Notes: generated by a model not told the origin, from the sequence alone. A DNA stretch of 21,271 nt from Treponema sp. UBA1233 (GCA_002309305.1 DBWR01000033.1:110179-131449), one strand, 5' to 3'; shown: positions 1 to 9,396, counted from the first letter of the stretch. Translations and numbers: made by a program.

Positions 1-43
1 GTTCGGGACGTAGAGGTCCCCGGTTCGAATCCGGGTTACCCGA
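1..43 (+). tRNA. tRNA-Pro(CGG), 3' part
   Basis: The window opens inside a tRNA. The anticodon loop TTCGGGA lies at 2-8 with anticodon CGG at 4-6, followed by the 3' side of the anticodon stem (9-13), a 5-base variable region, a perfect T stem CCCGG/CCGGG around loop TTCGAAT (19-35), the 3' acceptor strand TTACCCG (36-42) and discriminator A43. The anticodon arm closely resembles bacterial tRNA-Pro(CGG). CCA is not encoded, so it must be added enzymatically. A run of five T (45-49) follows and may end transcription. The 5' half, including the D arm, lies before the window. Confidence 0.9.
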
Positions 44-54
44 CTTTTTCCCGC

Positions 55-3000
55 CTATTTTTCATCTTCCAGAATTTTTACGGTTTTGTCAAAGCGCAGG
101 TAATGCAGGTAGCATGATATTTTTGCCGCATCTGGAATCAGTGATTTTGCCGCTTCCCTGTAGCACTTCTGCTGGCTCAAGTGGCGTTCCGGAATTATCG
201 AGCGGTCGGTTTTGTAGTCTACGATGATTACTTCTCCATCCGGCTTCTGGTAAATCAAGTCAATTGAACCGTGATACAGGACCTGTCCGTCATACATTGT
301 AAAGGCATATTCATTTTTGGCTGCAAGCTTTTGGTTTTTAGACTCAAGGAAATCCCTGTACAATCCGTTTTTGGCAAACTGCATGCACATCCTTACGCAT
401 ATCGCCTTTATTTTTTCCCTGTCACCGTCATTCAAATTCTTGAACATGCGGAAGTCAGGCTCATATTCTCCGGGAACAACTCCAAGCCCCATCTTGCAGA
501 GGTAATCGTGAATCAGGGTTCCAAAATCCGATGCCCTGAAAACATTGTCGTTAAGTTCCTCTTCTTCATGTCCGCTTTTTTCTTCTTCTTCATCCGATGT
601 ACTGTTTCCGTAGCGCAAGAGAATCTCGTTTAAATCCAGATACTGATCCTCCGCAGAAATCTTTTGCTCAGCAGAAATGGATTCATCATGAATGTGGCTC
701 GGGCTTTTTCGTGGAATTGCGTTTACGGCATAGAGGTGTTCTTCTTTCGGAACCTTTAACTCCGGCATGGCTTTGATTGTTGCATTGCGGATTTCATCAA
801 GACTTTCAGACTCATTCAACTGGAAGTATTTTACCGGTTGAATGTTTGTATAATCGAATGGAGCGCCGTCCTTGTAGATGGTCTCATAATCAGCATCTTC
901 GCCTTTGCAGTCCGGATACAGCTTGAGGATTATTTTTTCCAATATGGCAAAACTGTTTTCTTCCTTTATTTCACTGTCCCATTGCCCGACTATGTGTACC
1001 GAAGAAATTGCTCGAGTTATCGCAACGTAAAGCAGCCTTCTGAATTCAGCCACTTCCTGCTTTTCAAAAAGTTTCTTTTGTACAAGAAGGAAAAAGTTGC
1101 TCGACATGTCAAGGTTCTTTAGAGAAAGGCCTGTGTCTTCCTGAAAGAAACTCTGGCTTTTTTCTCCGCGGTTTCTTACGTTTGTACAGCCCCAGATGAA
1201 AACATGTTCCTTTTGCAGACCCTTGCTCTTGTGTATGGTCATTATTTTTACAGAGTCCCTGCGTTCAAGAGGATATGTTATTTCCTCCGCATTCAAATCA
1301 TCCTTTTCCTGGAAGCTGTTCTTCTTGAGGCTTGTCATTTCGTCCAAAAACCAACCCAGACTTTTGCCGCTTTCGTCTGTGGTTCGTGCAAGTTCAAACA
1401 AGAGGTCAAACTGCTCCCTGTAGAGTTGGGTTTCACTTGAAAGGTATGTCTCATATTTGTACGCGCGGTAATGAAACAGTTCTGAAACAGTCGTGCAGAT
1501 TTTTTGCTTCAGGACGGTGGTTCTGTAGTCCCTGTAGAAATTCCTTGCATCAACAAATTTCTCCCAATCAAGCTGTGAAATGTCTTCTTTGATTTTTCCG
1601 TCATGTGAATCATCCAGAGGGGCAAAGGGTGATGTGCCGTCTGCAACAAGATACGAAAGAATTTCTTCCACCGCATTTTCACTCAAACCAGCAAGAGGAG
1701 AGCAGAGGTAAGCGGCAAAGGCCTGTGAATCGGAAGGATAGATGCATAGCTTGAGGAAATAATAGAAATCAGAAACAAGACCCGATTCAAAAATGTTCTT
1801 GTACTGGTCAACTTCATATGGGATGGAAAACATTGCAAGATACTTTTGGATTGTCTTCCTGTCCTTCCTGCTTTTGTCCAGAATCGTAATTGCGGAAAAC
1901 GGACATTTTTCCTTTTCAACAATTTCCCTGATTTTTTTTGCAATGTAATAAGCATTTTGGTCTTCGGCAGGGAGAAAATGTTCTCCGTCTATAAGCTTTT
2001 TCTTGTCAACCATGTAGACGTGAACAGGAACAGTGTCTTTTTTCAATGTAGGAAGAATTTCAATTCCCTTTTTTAATGCCGGCTTTGTATACTGGGCTTC
2101 GTATTTTATATTGGATTTTTCAGGGTCAAATATGCGGTGTTCTCCAAACAACAAGTTGAAGGCGGTAAGCAGTTCAGGACTTGATCGGTAATTGTAAGTC
2201 ATGCTCAAAGACTCATTTTCCTGAGCCAGTTGCCTGAACACGGAAACATCTGCCTTGCGGAATTTATAGATCGACTGCTTTTCATCACCGACAAAAAACA
2301 GTTTGTTTTCATCTCTCCTGTCTTTAATAATTTGATGCAGGCTGTCCAGGTTGGATTTGTCGTATTCTATTACCGCACTTCCATCACTTGATTCAAACTC
2401 TCCGTCCTTTAATGAAAGAATGTAAAGCAAGTCACGGTTCATTCCGTTGTTGTCCTGGAATTCATCTATCATTATTTTTTTGTAAGCCCTTTTTTCCTGA
2501 TTGCGGATGTCTTCATTTTCAACAAGGACTTTAAGTGCCATGGAACTTACATCGGGGAAAGAAAGTTTGCCCGTCTGTCTCTTGCTTGAATTGATTTCCC
2601 TCATGAATTCATCAAAGAGTTCCATCATCTTTTTTGTGTTTTCAAATTGACTGCTGTATTCAAAAATCGAATCCAATGTGGCGGCAAAGGAAGTGTGAAA
2701 GTCTCCGCTTTTCTTTATGATGCTTCTTATCGATGCGATATAACCACTCATGTTAATGCATTTTAATGCCTGGTCAATCATGTTCTTGAAGTCAGCCTGA
2801 CATTGTTTCATGCGGTCACTGTTGTCCGTAATGTCTTTTCCGGTAATTTCAATTCCACCGGCAAAATCAGATGCCATGCTGAAGAATTTGTTTATTTCCT
2901 TTATGAACTCTGCCTTTTTGGTAGCTGTATCTTTTTTCTGATCTAGTTCAAGTGAAAGTGCATTATTGCATTCTTCAACGTATTGGCTGAGCGTGTGGCT

Positions 3001-3711
3001 GTTTTCCAATGCGCTGAAAATGGAGCAGTCCGTGTCGGGAGAAATTTTTTTGCCAAAGACCAGGTGATTGAATACCTGTGAAGCTATTTCCGCCTGAAAT
3101 TCAAGTTTTTGTGTAAAAAAGTCATCAGGACTAGCAATGCTTGTATTTTCATTTATTGCCTCGGCAAGAACGTTTTCCGCAAAGTCTTGAATTTTACCCG
3201 GCTCACAGTAATGCGAAAGGACTTCATTGTCACAGTGATTTATCATGAACCTGAGGGCCGCATCCTTTACGTCTCTTTTCCCGTCAGTGGTTCCTGTGGT
3301 AAAATCTGGTTTGATTCCATAACGGTTTGCACATTGGCGCAGTATTGAAACATTGTATGAATCAAGTGTCTGTATGTGTGCAAGGGAAAAATCCATTAGA
3401 GCCTGTTTTGCCTTTTGCTTAACTTCTTCAGAGACATCCGGGCTGTCTGCAAGTGTCCTTAGGGTCCTGTGAATGCGCTGGTACATTTCTGCCGCCGCTT
3501 TGTTTGTAAAAGTGAGCGTAAGTATTTCCTGGACTTTTATTCCGCATGAAATTATGAGCCACGCAAATCGTTTTGCCAGTACTTCTGTCTTACCGGAACC
3601 TGCTCCAGCTGCAACCACTGTGTTTCTGTTTGAAAAGCAGACTTTCTCCTGATGGTCATCAAGTGGTTTGCTAAGGACATTAAGATATGAGAAATCATTG
3701 GTGCCGCTCAT
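55..3711 (-). CDS. addA: AddA-like UvrD/RecB-family helicase-nuclease
   Basis: Predicted ATP-dependent DNA helicase with a fused C-terminal nuclease, the catalytic motor of an AddAB-type double-strand-break resection enzyme. Numbered from the preferred start, it shows Walker A AGAGSGKT (35-42), motif Ia TLTFTNKAAAEM (65-76), Walker B DEFQD (416-420), motif III GDEKQSIYKFR (475-485), NYRSS (507-511), and later IHKSKG and LLYVAITRA. The PD-(D/E)XK nuclease follows: D in GSID (about 1151), DYKTD (1165-1169) and QxxxY (1180-1184). The 1218-aa length and all motifs fit AddA. The start at 3711 is chosen because it forms a 4-base ATGA overlap with the addB stop; a start at 3771 (20 residues longer) would overlap addB by 64 bases and has no better ribosome site. 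It is the last gene of a minus-strand operon, converging on the tRNA. RecB is the alternative name, but the AddB-like partner next door favours AddA. Confidence 0.9.
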   Translation of the reverse strand: MSGTNDFSYLNVLSKPLDDHQEKVCFSNRNTVVAAGAGSGKTEVLAKRFAWLIISCGIKVQEILTLTFTNKAAAEMYQRIHRTLRTLADSPDVSEEVKQKAKQALMDFSLAHIQTLDSYNVSILRQCANRYGIKPDFTTGTTDGKRDVKDAALRFMINHCDNEVLSHYCEPGKIQDFAENVLAEAINENTSIASPDDFFTQKLEFQAEIASQVFNHLVFGKKISPDTDCSIFSALENSHTLSQYVEECNNALSLELDQKKDTATKKAEFIKEINKFFSMASDFAGGIEITGKDITDNSDRMKQCQADFKNMIDQALKCINMSGYIASIRSIIKKSGDFHTSFAATLDSIFEYSSQFENTKKMMELFDEFMREINSSKRQTGKLSFPDVSSMALKVLVENEDIRNQEKRAYKKIMIDEFQDNNGMNRDLLYILSLKDGEFESSDGSAVIEYDKSNLDSLHQIIKDRRDENKLFFVGDEKQSIYKFRKADVSVFRQLAQENESLSMTYNYRSSPELLTAFNLLFGEHRIFDPEKSNIKYEAQYTKPALKKGIEILPTLKKDTVPVHVYMVDKKKLIDGEHFLPAEDQNAYYIAKKIREIVEKEKCPFSAITILDKSRKDRKTIQKYLAMFSIPYEVDQYKNIFESGLVSDFYYFLKLCIYPSDSQAFAAYLCSPLAGLSENAVEEILSYLVADGTSPFAPLDDSHDGKIKEDISQLDWEKFVDARNFYRDYRTTVLKQKICTTVSELFHYRAYKYETYLSSETQLYREQFDLLFELARTTDESGKSLGWFLDEMTSLKKNSFQEKDDLNAEEITYPLERRDSVKIMTIHKSKGLQKEHVFIWGCTNVRNRGEKSQSFFQEDTGLSLKNLDMSSNFFLLVQKKLFEKQEVAEFRRLLYVAITRAISSVHIVGQWDSEIKEENSFAILEKIILKLYPDCKGEDADYETIYKDGAPFDYTNIQPVKYFQLNESESLDEIRNATIKAMPELKVPKEEHLYAVNAIPRKSPSHIHDESISAEQKISAEDQYLDLNEILLRYGNSTSDEEEEKSGHEEEELNDNVFRASDFGTLIHDYLCKMGLGVVPGEYEPDFRMFKNLNDGDREKIKAICVRMCMQFAKNGLYRDFLESKNQKLAAKNEYAFTMYDGQVLYHGSIDLIYQKPDGEVIIVDYKTDRSIIPERHLSQQKCYREAAKSLIPDAAKISCYLHYLRFDKTVKILEDEK

Positions 3712-6700
3712 TTTACTGCCCCCGGTTTTGTTTTGAGACTGCGGTTTGCAATTGTGTATGTTGTTCTGCATATTGACTTAAAGCTGCATGACGGACAGTC
3801 CCTTTCTGTTCTAACTCCAAGCTTGTCGGTGTTGTCATAGGAAATATAAGGCTCGGGATTGCACGTGCTTTTTTCGGAAAAGTCTTTTGTGTAATCTCTG
3901 AGTTTTTTTAATGTAGGCTCAAAATTCTGTTGTGTCATATCTTTTGTGTCAGACTTGATGTAACGGTCGATTACAGCCCTTTTCTGATTTGAGCTTTCGA
4001 TTCTAATAGAATAATAATATGAGGCGTCTACCTGCTTGTCTTCCGACTGACCGCAAACAAGGGTGATGTACATCGGCATCTGGAAATCTTTGATGATTCC
4101 GTTCTGGTCAACTGCGATGTCCTTGGCGGCAGGTATTGAATTTGATGTGGATTTGTAATCGATTATAATCCATCCTTCGTTTTCTGAATTGCCGGTTTTG
4201 GGTGATTTTAAAAGGCAGTCGATTACACCAAAGTATAAATGTGAGCCGTCATCTGCGCTAATGACGCATTTATTTTCCACTCCATAAACAGTGCAGTTGC
4301 CCAAACCTGCTATGTTCTGCCTTTCGTTTTTTGCATTGATTGCACTTCCGTATGGAATAAGGAGTATGGTTAAAAAATCGTAAATTGAATTTGAAATCTG
4401 TTCCTGCTGGATTAAAAGTAATTTTTTTACAAGAGGACTTTTGGAAAACTGTTTGATTGAATTATCTGCTGCATCTTGAATCTGTTTTTTTATTGTTGAA
4501 GTAACATCTTCTTCACCTTTCATAAAGACATTGTTTTCACGATTGTAAAATGGAAGTGCTTTTCCAAGGTATTCCTTCATGAACTCTTCAAGAATTGTGT
4601 GGTTAAGCTGTCCAATCTCGTAATTCTTTATGAGTGAAATATCCAGAGTGTCATCCTTTAGCTTTAGTATTCGGGATAAAGTCCAAAGTCTGGGGCAGGG
4701 GAAAAAGTTTTCCAGCTCAGCCCTTGCACTTACCTTGGGAAGAGTTGAATAAGGCTCTTTAATAAATTTTTCAAGATTTTCCTTTTCTGTCTTTAGGAAT
4801 TCAATTACCTTTGGATCAGCATTGTTCTCCGTAAGTTTTTGGATCTGCTCAGTGTATTCTTCAATTCCGCTTTTGAATGAATAATCTTTTCCCTGAACGA
4901 GAGATGTTTTTGTCCTGTCATGGAGCATGTCCTTCTTAGTTATTTCTTTTGCAGGCATGGAGATTTTTTTCCATAGGAGAAGGCTTTCAATTTCCTTTTT
5001 GGGGAGTCTTAGAGCATCTGGTTTGATGCTGCAACCCGAGGAAATCCATTTTTCTTCGTTAAGCAGATAGTCGCTTTGGTCAAGGTTTGCTGTGGAGTCA
5101 ATTACATTCAGGCAGCTGTGCGGAATTGCAAAGCCGTCAAAAGTTTCTGTTGCGCTTGAGATGTGAATCATATCCGGAATCTTGTCGTTTGGAGACATGG
5201 TGTAAAGATATGCAAAGATTTTGGATGCGTCTTGGTTCATGGTGTTTTGCAGCAGCTTTAGTTTTGCCCGTTTTGTTGAACTAAGAAAATCCAGCTTTTT
5301 GTATTGAACGTCTATTTGCTTTTGGCTTGCATTGATTACAAACTGACATCCGAAACATGCCTCAGAAGAAAGCTTGTATTGGAAAATTGAAATCCCGTTT
5401 TGCTCTGTTTGGGGAGTGTATTTTTTTTGACTCAATTCGCTTACAAAAAAATCATATGGAGATGGAATGTTCATTTTGTTGGGCAGGCAAAAATCATTTT
5501 CAAGTGTGCGCATTTCCTGCAGGTGAATGATGCAGCGGCTCAAGATTTGGTTTGACTGTGAACTGAAATCGCTGTCGTTGATGAAATGGTCCTTGAACTG
5601 GAACCAGGAACGGAGTATTGTCTCAAATCCTGAAGAATCTTCTTCATCTTTTCTGTAAAAGTTTGTGATGCAGTTCTTTATGGCTGAATAGAGGGCAATT
5701 TCCTGTTCGTCCTTTTGCTCTTCTTCCTTCATGCCGGCAGCTTTGTGGCCTCGTCTCTGTGAGTGCAGTGCCTTTAGCCATGTATCGGTCTTGTGCCGGT
5801 TTCCTTCTTCATCTTTTTCTTCGTAGGGGAACATGCAGTGCAGCTCGTTTCCATGGCGGATGAGTGATTCCCTTGTTTTGGTCAAATCGACTTCTATCTT
5901 TTTTTGAATTGTTTCTCCGTCTTCAGTATAATTGAGGGGGAGGACAGTGCTTTCCTTCCACGGAATGCATTCATCCAGCAAAAGGGTTCGCACGCTGTCA
6001 TAAGAAAAATCAGTCTGTTTGCAGTTTTGAATTGATTCAAAAATACGGCCGGAACAGTTTTTTGTAAGCGAAATGCCGGACCTTATGACAAAAGGAACAT
6101 CATAGAGTTTGAGTTCACGCTCAAGGTAGGGACGGTATGTATCCAAATCCGGTACGCTAAGGGAAATGTCTGTCCAGTCACATGCCTTTTTGTTTTGAAC
6201 AAGATCGATTATCTGAAGGATGGTCTGTCTGAGTTCTGAACGTGAATCCGGGTATTCACATGAGGCTGGATCGGGAATGTCTTGAAGAAGCATGCAAAGG
6301 GTAACATTTCCGGCTTTGGGAAACACATCGGCATAATCCTCAAAGTCTTCCAAAAGTTGTGGAAAGAAAATGAAAAATTCAAGATCATTTTCTTCAAGCT
6401 CCACATCCTGAATCCACGACGGTTCAAACAGATTGTTTTTTTCAAGAAAGTCTTTGTATGAATCGTAAAGAATTCCGTAATCCCTGTCTTCCAAATCCCA
6501 TGTGCCGTATTCCTTGCTGTACTGCTCCATGCGTGTTTTCCACAGGTTCAGGGAGGGAAGGTTTTTGCTGAGGTAATCCGCAAAAGTGCCTGCTGTTTGT
6601 GCATATTCAGGGGCGATTATTTTTTTTAGCTTTAAAGGATCATCGTTTGCCTTTTCTGCATTTTTACGAATGAAATCCTGAATGAAAAGTTTTCTGAGCA

Positions 6701-6929
6701 GGGATGGAACTGCAGTTTTTCCTTCTTTTTTTGCACGTAAAAAACTGCCCTTGAAATTGTCCCATGCCATAAATCGTTCCATGGCTACGGCTTTTGTTTT
6801 ACCGCTTGTCACGCACCAGTCCGCCCATGTCCTGCATGCTATGTCCGTAGAAAAAATAAAGAATGCCTTGAGGTTGTTCAAGTTTTCCTCGAGGCATTCC
6901 TTAACAGAGTTGATGTAGATGCTCTTCAT
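3708..6929 (-). CDS. addB: AddB-like PD-(D/E)XK nuclease subunit with Fe-S cysteines
   Basis: Predicted second subunit of an AddAB-type helicase-nuclease, 1073 aa. The C-terminal nuclease domain is readable: a GxxxH-type element with His777, D904 (GVID), DYK (924-926) and QxxxY (950-954). The four cysteines expected for the iron-sulfur staple of AddB and Cas4-type nucleases are present: C745 in FPCPRLW, then C1045, C1048 and C1054 (spacing Cx2Cx5C). The N terminus lacks a recognisable Walker A; residues 23-50 read as a degenerate segment (FIFSTDIACRTWAD and onward). The helicase half is therefore probably a non-hydrolysing, chi-scanning-type domain, unlike Bacillus AddB, which keeps a Walker A. 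The start lies one base after the stop of the upstream gene and no strong ribosome site is seen, so translation is probably coupled. Its stop overlaps the addA start by 4 bases. Confidence 0.85.
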   Translation of the reverse strand: MKSIYINSVKECLEENLNNLKAFFIFSTDIACRTWADWCVTSGKTKAVAMERFMAWDNFKGSFLRAKKEGKTAVPSLLRKLFIQDFIRKNAEKANDDPLKLKKIIAPEYAQTAGTFADYLSKNLPSLNLWKTRMEQYSKEYGTWDLEDRDYGILYDSYKDFLEKNNLFEPSWIQDVELEENDLEFFIFFPQLLEDFEDYADVFPKAGNVTLCMLLQDIPDPASCEYPDSRSELRQTILQIIDLVQNKKACDWTDISLSVPDLDTYRPYLERELKLYDVPFVIRSGISLTKNCSGRIFESIQNCKQTDFSYDSVRTLLLDECIPWKESTVLPLNYTEDGETIQKKIEVDLTKTRESLIRHGNELHCMFPYEEKDEEGNRHKTDTWLKALHSQRRGHKAAGMKEEEQKDEQEIALYSAIKNCITNFYRKDEEDSSGFETILRSWFQFKDHFINDSDFSSQSNQILSRCIIHLQEMRTLENDFCLPNKMNIPSPYDFFVSELSQKKYTPQTEQNGISIFQYKLSSEACFGCQFVINASQKQIDVQYKKLDFLSSTKRAKLKLLQNTMNQDASKIFAYLYTMSPNDKIPDMIHISSATETFDGFAIPHSCLNVIDSTANLDQSDYLLNEEKWISSGCSIKPDALRLPKKEIESLLLWKKISMPAKEITKKDMLHDRTKTSLVQGKDYSFKSGIEEYTEQIQKLTENNADPKVIEFLKTEKENLEKFIKEPYSTLPKVSARAELENFFPCPRLWTLSRILKLKDDTLDISLIKNYEIGQLNHTILEEFMKEYLGKALPFYNRENNVFMKGEEDVTSTIKKQIQDAADNSIKQFSKSPLVKKLLLIQQEQISNSIYDFLTILLIPYGSAINAKNERQNIAGLGNCTVYGVENKCVISADDGSHLYFGVIDCLLKSPKTGNSENEGWIIIDYKSTSNSIPAAKDIAVDQNGIIKDFQMPMYITLVCGQSEDKQVDASYYYSIRIESSNQKRAVIDRYIKSDTKDMTQQNFEPTLKKLRDYTKDFSEKSTCNPEPYISYDNTDKLGVRTERDCPSCSFKSICRTTYTIANRSLKTKPGAVK

Positions 6930-6930
6930 T

Positions 6931-8868
6931 TTAGAAAAGGAATTCTACTCCAAAGCTTACTTTATTCATAAAGTCTGTGCTGTTGAACATAAGTCCCGTG
7001 TAGCCAACCGTTGCACCTATGTTCAGGGTGTTTGAATAGAACTCAAAGCTGCATCCTGCTCCTGCAACAAATTCATCTGAACAGATTCCAGCCTCACCGA
7101 AGTAGTTGAAGCGAATGTTCCTGTTGAGGTTGACGTAAGATCCGAGCTGTCCGGTAATCAGGTAGAAACCGTCTTCGCAGAAATTCCAGTAAGCATCATC
7201 AAAATAATAATTCTTTGAGCCGGAACGTCCTGAATTGCCTGAGCCTGAGCCTGTAGATGCGTTGTAAGATGCAAGGCTTCCCTCAAACAGTCCGAATTCC
7301 AGGTTGAGTCCAAGGAAAAGATACGGGCATGGAGAGAACTGCATGTTGTATCCAAGTGCTATAGCTGAATTGCTGCCATCCAAAGTTGAATAGAAGTTTA
7401 TTGTTCCAGGAAGACAGTAGAGGAGGGCAGAAACAGATTTTTTGCCTTCGTCCATTTCTGACAGTTTTGCTGTTGCCCTTGTGTTTTCAATATTTGAAGT
7501 GGAAACAGTATTGTCATTTCTAGAAGGAGCCTCTTCCCTTGTTTCTTTCTTGACTTCCTTTTTCTCCTGAGGAATGGTCTGCTGTTTTGGTGTGCTTTCC
7601 CTTCTTGAAGTATCAGGAATGTTTATCACAATCGAAATTGGAGGGAATATGTTCAGTGTTGAGCGTATGCTTGCATTGCCACTTGGCTGTCTTGGGTTTT
7701 CCAGAGTATCTTTGGCGGCCTCACTGTAAGTAACTGCCTGAGAGGAGGGTCTTGTCCAGTCAACCGGGCTTTCCGGGCTGTAGTTCAAGTCAAACTTGTC
7801 GCTGCAGTTGTATGTGTTGATGATTTTTTCCGTAATGATGTTCTTTAACAGTACTGCGTTGACAGTCACAGTATAGGACGACGGATCAGAAGGATTCTTT
7901 GCCTTTACGTAGTATGACATCTGTGCTTCGATGAACAATGGATCATTTCTGAACGCTGCATCAAAGATTTCCACAGAATCAAGGTATTTGTTGTATTCAA
8001 CAAGCTTGGGGTCCTTTGGATTGTCCGTATATGCTGGAACTGCAGGAATCTGTTTTCCCGAAATGTCAGAATAGCTCAAGTTGCCTGCATAAACTGCAAC
8101 CTGCTGACCTGACAGATAAAGGGTCACTGTATAGGGCCATGCGTCCTTGGTTCCGTCATATTCGCCAATGTAAAGAACCAGATTTTCGTCTGATATTGAA
8201 GACTGTACGAATTTTGTTGATTCAAGTGCCTTTATTGAAGAATTTATCTTGGCAAGAAGGTTCTGCTGTTTCTGAGGATTTGCCGTACCCTTCTTGTGGT
8301 CGTCTATGAGCTTCTGGTATTTTGCCTTAATTCCTGCAATGTCGTTTTCAAGGCGCTTTTGTCCGCGTGAATTGAGGGTTACGCCGTCGGATTCAAGTTC
8401 CGCCAGCCTCTGTTCTTCCAGCATCCTGGCTTGAATCTCTGCATCACACTTTGCCTGAAGTTCAGAGACATAATCATCAAAACCGTCGTTTACGTTTGCT
8501 GTTTCGGCCAAATAGTCCTGCTTGAGGGTTTCTGTCTGTTCGATAAGGGCATCTGCAAATGTGCGGTTTTTGTTTTTGGCAATGATTGAGTTAGCCTTGC
8601 TCCTGGTCTGCTCGTTAAGCTCGTTCAAAACCCTTGTATTAGCAGGATTTTCTATTCTCCGCTGTACGACTTGTACTTCGGGCTGCTGGACAGGCTCAGT
8701 TTGAAAGAGGGGAACATCAAAAACATCCTCTATGATGGTTTCCTCCTGTTCGGGGGATTCTTCCTGTGCGAGGGGTTCCTCCTGAAAGAGGGATTCTTCC
8801 TGTGCAAAAAGTGGAGTAGCTGCGAGTAAGAGAAGAACTGAAACTGCTGAAACTAAAATTTTCTTCAT
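6931..8868 (-). CDS. exported coiled-coil protein with C-terminal beta-barrel-like domain
   Basis: A 645-aa exported protein of unknown function. The start at 8868 is supported by GGAGG at 8875-8879 (6-nt spacing) and by a promoter whose expected transcript start (about 8882) excludes the longer reading from 8886. Residues 1-22 form a signal peptide with likely cleavage LFA|Q. Next comes a glutamate-rich 12-residue repeat (AQEES... twice), then about 150 residues of charged helix (coiled coil), a middle region of beta character, a proline/basic/acidic linker, and a final region of about 160 residues of alternating aromatic and small residues ending in FGVEFLF. A terminal aromatic residue is typical of outer-membrane barrels. 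It is probably periplasmic and outer-membrane anchored. It is the first gene of the operon and runs into addB with one base between stop and start. No family recognised. Confidence 0.75.
   Translation of the reverse strand: MKKILVSAVSVLLLLAATPLFAQEESLFQEEPLAQEESPEQEETIIEDVFDVPLFQTEPVQQPEVQVVQRRIENPANTRVLNELNEQTRSKANSIIAKNKNRTFADALIEQTETLKQDYLAETANVNDGFDDYVSELQAKCDAEIQARMLEEQRLAELESDGVTLNSRGQKRLENDIAGIKAKYQKLIDDHKKGTANPQKQQNLLAKINSSIKALESTKFVQSSISDENLVLYIGEYDGTKDAWPYTVTLYLSGQQVAVYAGNLSYSDISGKQIPAVPAYTDNPKDPKLVEYNKYLDSVEIFDAAFRNDPLFIEAQMSYYVKAKNPSDPSSYTVTVNAVLLKNIITEKIINTYNCSDKFDLNYSPESPVDWTRPSSQAVTYSEAAKDTLENPRQPSGNASIRSTLNIFPPISIVINIPDTSRRESTPKQQTIPQEKKEVKKETREEAPSRNDNTVSTSNIENTRATAKLSEMDEGKKSVSALLYCLPGTINFYSTLDGSNSAIALGYNMQFSPCPYLFLGLNLEFGLFEGSLASYNASTGSGSGNSGRSGSKNYYFDDAYWNFCEDGFYLITGQLGSYVNLNRNIRFNYFGEAGICSDEFVAGAGCSFEFYSNTLNIGATVGYTGLMFNSTDFMNKVSFGVEFLF
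8754..8805 (-). repeat. 36-nt in-frame repeat encoding Glu-rich motif
   Basis: The 16-mer GGGATTCTTCCTGTGC occurs at 8754-8769 and 8790-8805, a 36-nt period equal to 12 codons. It encodes the repeated AQEES-type acidic segment just after the signal peptide. Copy number could vary without shifting the frame. Confidence 0.6.
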
Positions 8869-8888
8869 ATTATGCCTCCATACCATAA

Positions 8889-8917
8889 ATGATAGTGCAA
8901 TTTGTAGTGAAATTCAA
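8889..8917 (-). promoter_or_regulatory. promoter of the barrel-protein/addB/addA operon
   Basis: Read on the minus strand, TTGAAT (8912-8917) and TATCAT (8889-8894) are separated by 17 bp. The expected start near 8882 leaves a short leader holding the GGAGG ribosome site. No other strong promoter is evident ahead of addB or addA. Confidence 0.6.
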
Positions 8918-8941
8918 GTTATTTTCAAGAAATTTGAGAAT

Positions 8942-8966
8942 AATGGGGAATTATGAATGGGGAATT
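8942..8966. repeat. 11-bp direct repeat
   Basis: AATGGGGAATT occurs at 8942-8952 and 8956-8966 (14-bp period). It overlaps the stop codon of the Rpn remnant and looks like a small slippage duplication. Confidence 0.55.
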
Positions 8967-9256
8967 CTTAATTGCTCAGCCATTTCCTGTACTTTTTCAA
9001 TCGGGAGGCCAACGGCCTGTGCTATTTGTTCAGTAGTGCATATTTTCATCTTAAGAAGGTTTCCAGTGGCTTCCATTGCTTTCTGGGAAGAACCCAACTG
9101 AATCCCCTGTTGCATTCCTTGTTGTCGGCCTTTCTCCTCTCCTCTGGAATATGCGGATTTTTCCCGGGAGATGCAGTCGTGGACAAAGCGCTCGTAGCCG
9201 TACTGGTTCTCCCATTCCTGCTGGTCGCGGCTCATAAAGCATAGCCCAGAATTCAA
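8951..9256 (-). pseudogene. C-terminal remnant of Rpn-family (PD-(D/E)XK) nuclease/transposase
   Basis: An open stretch of about 101 codons resembles only the tail of Rpn-type recombination-promoting nucleases, which are usually about 280-300 aa. It has the segment MSRDQQEWENQYGYERF, a basic, Gln/Gly-rich helix (GRQQGMQQGIQLG), and a C-terminal helical motif of the type LLKMKICTTEQIAQAVGLP followed by KVQEMAEQL. The catalytic N-terminal nuclease domain is absent upstream. In another minus-strand frame, 9238-9278 reads LELTKSEIEFWAML, which may be the preceding part displaced by a frameshift near 9240. No ribosome site or promoter is seen. It is probably a decayed gene. Rpn-family genes are commonly multicopy in treponemes and often found truncated. 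Confidence 0.65.
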
Positions 9257-9297
9257 TTTCCGACTTTGTAAGTTCTAATGAGAGTAATAATTACAAG

Positions 9298-9396
9298 GGT
9301 GTTTTCAGGAGTAACCGGAATGTAACCTTGAGTCCGTACAGTATGGGCAAGTATGAAGTGTCACAGATTAGAGATTCCGGGTCAAGCCCGAAATGA
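9298..9396 (+). pseudogene. fragment of a formylglycine-generating-enzyme/SUMF1-like gene
   Basis: In one plus-strand frame the sequence encodes NVTLSPYSMGKYEVSQ (roughly 9319-9366). This matches the signature seen near the start of FGE-sulfatase (SUMF1-type) domains, usually of the form VTLSPFYMGKYEVTQ. After the Gln codon the similarity ends abruptly, the sequence passes into a small GGG/CCC hairpin (about 9374-9392), and a stop follows at 9394. No start codon or ribosome site is visible. Only a scrap of about 25 codons of a gene normally 200-300 codons long survives, on the strand opposite to the adjacent Rpn remnant. Recognition rests on one short motif. Confidence 0.5.

Noticed and set aside
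3712..3771. Longer addA start, 20 residues upstream
   Set aside because: It would overlap addB by 64 bases; the ATGA overlap at 3708-3711 is the usual coupling and the extra residues lie before the normal family N terminus.
8869..8886. Start of the barrel protein at 8886
   Set aside because: It lies upstream of or at the predicted transcript start and on the ribosome site; the start at 8868 has GGAGG and gives a clean signal peptide.
9051..9242. 63-codon minus-strand frame overlapping the Rpn remnant
   Set aside because: The Rpn-like tail is in the other frame; only the first few residues of this frame may be part of the frameshifted remnant.
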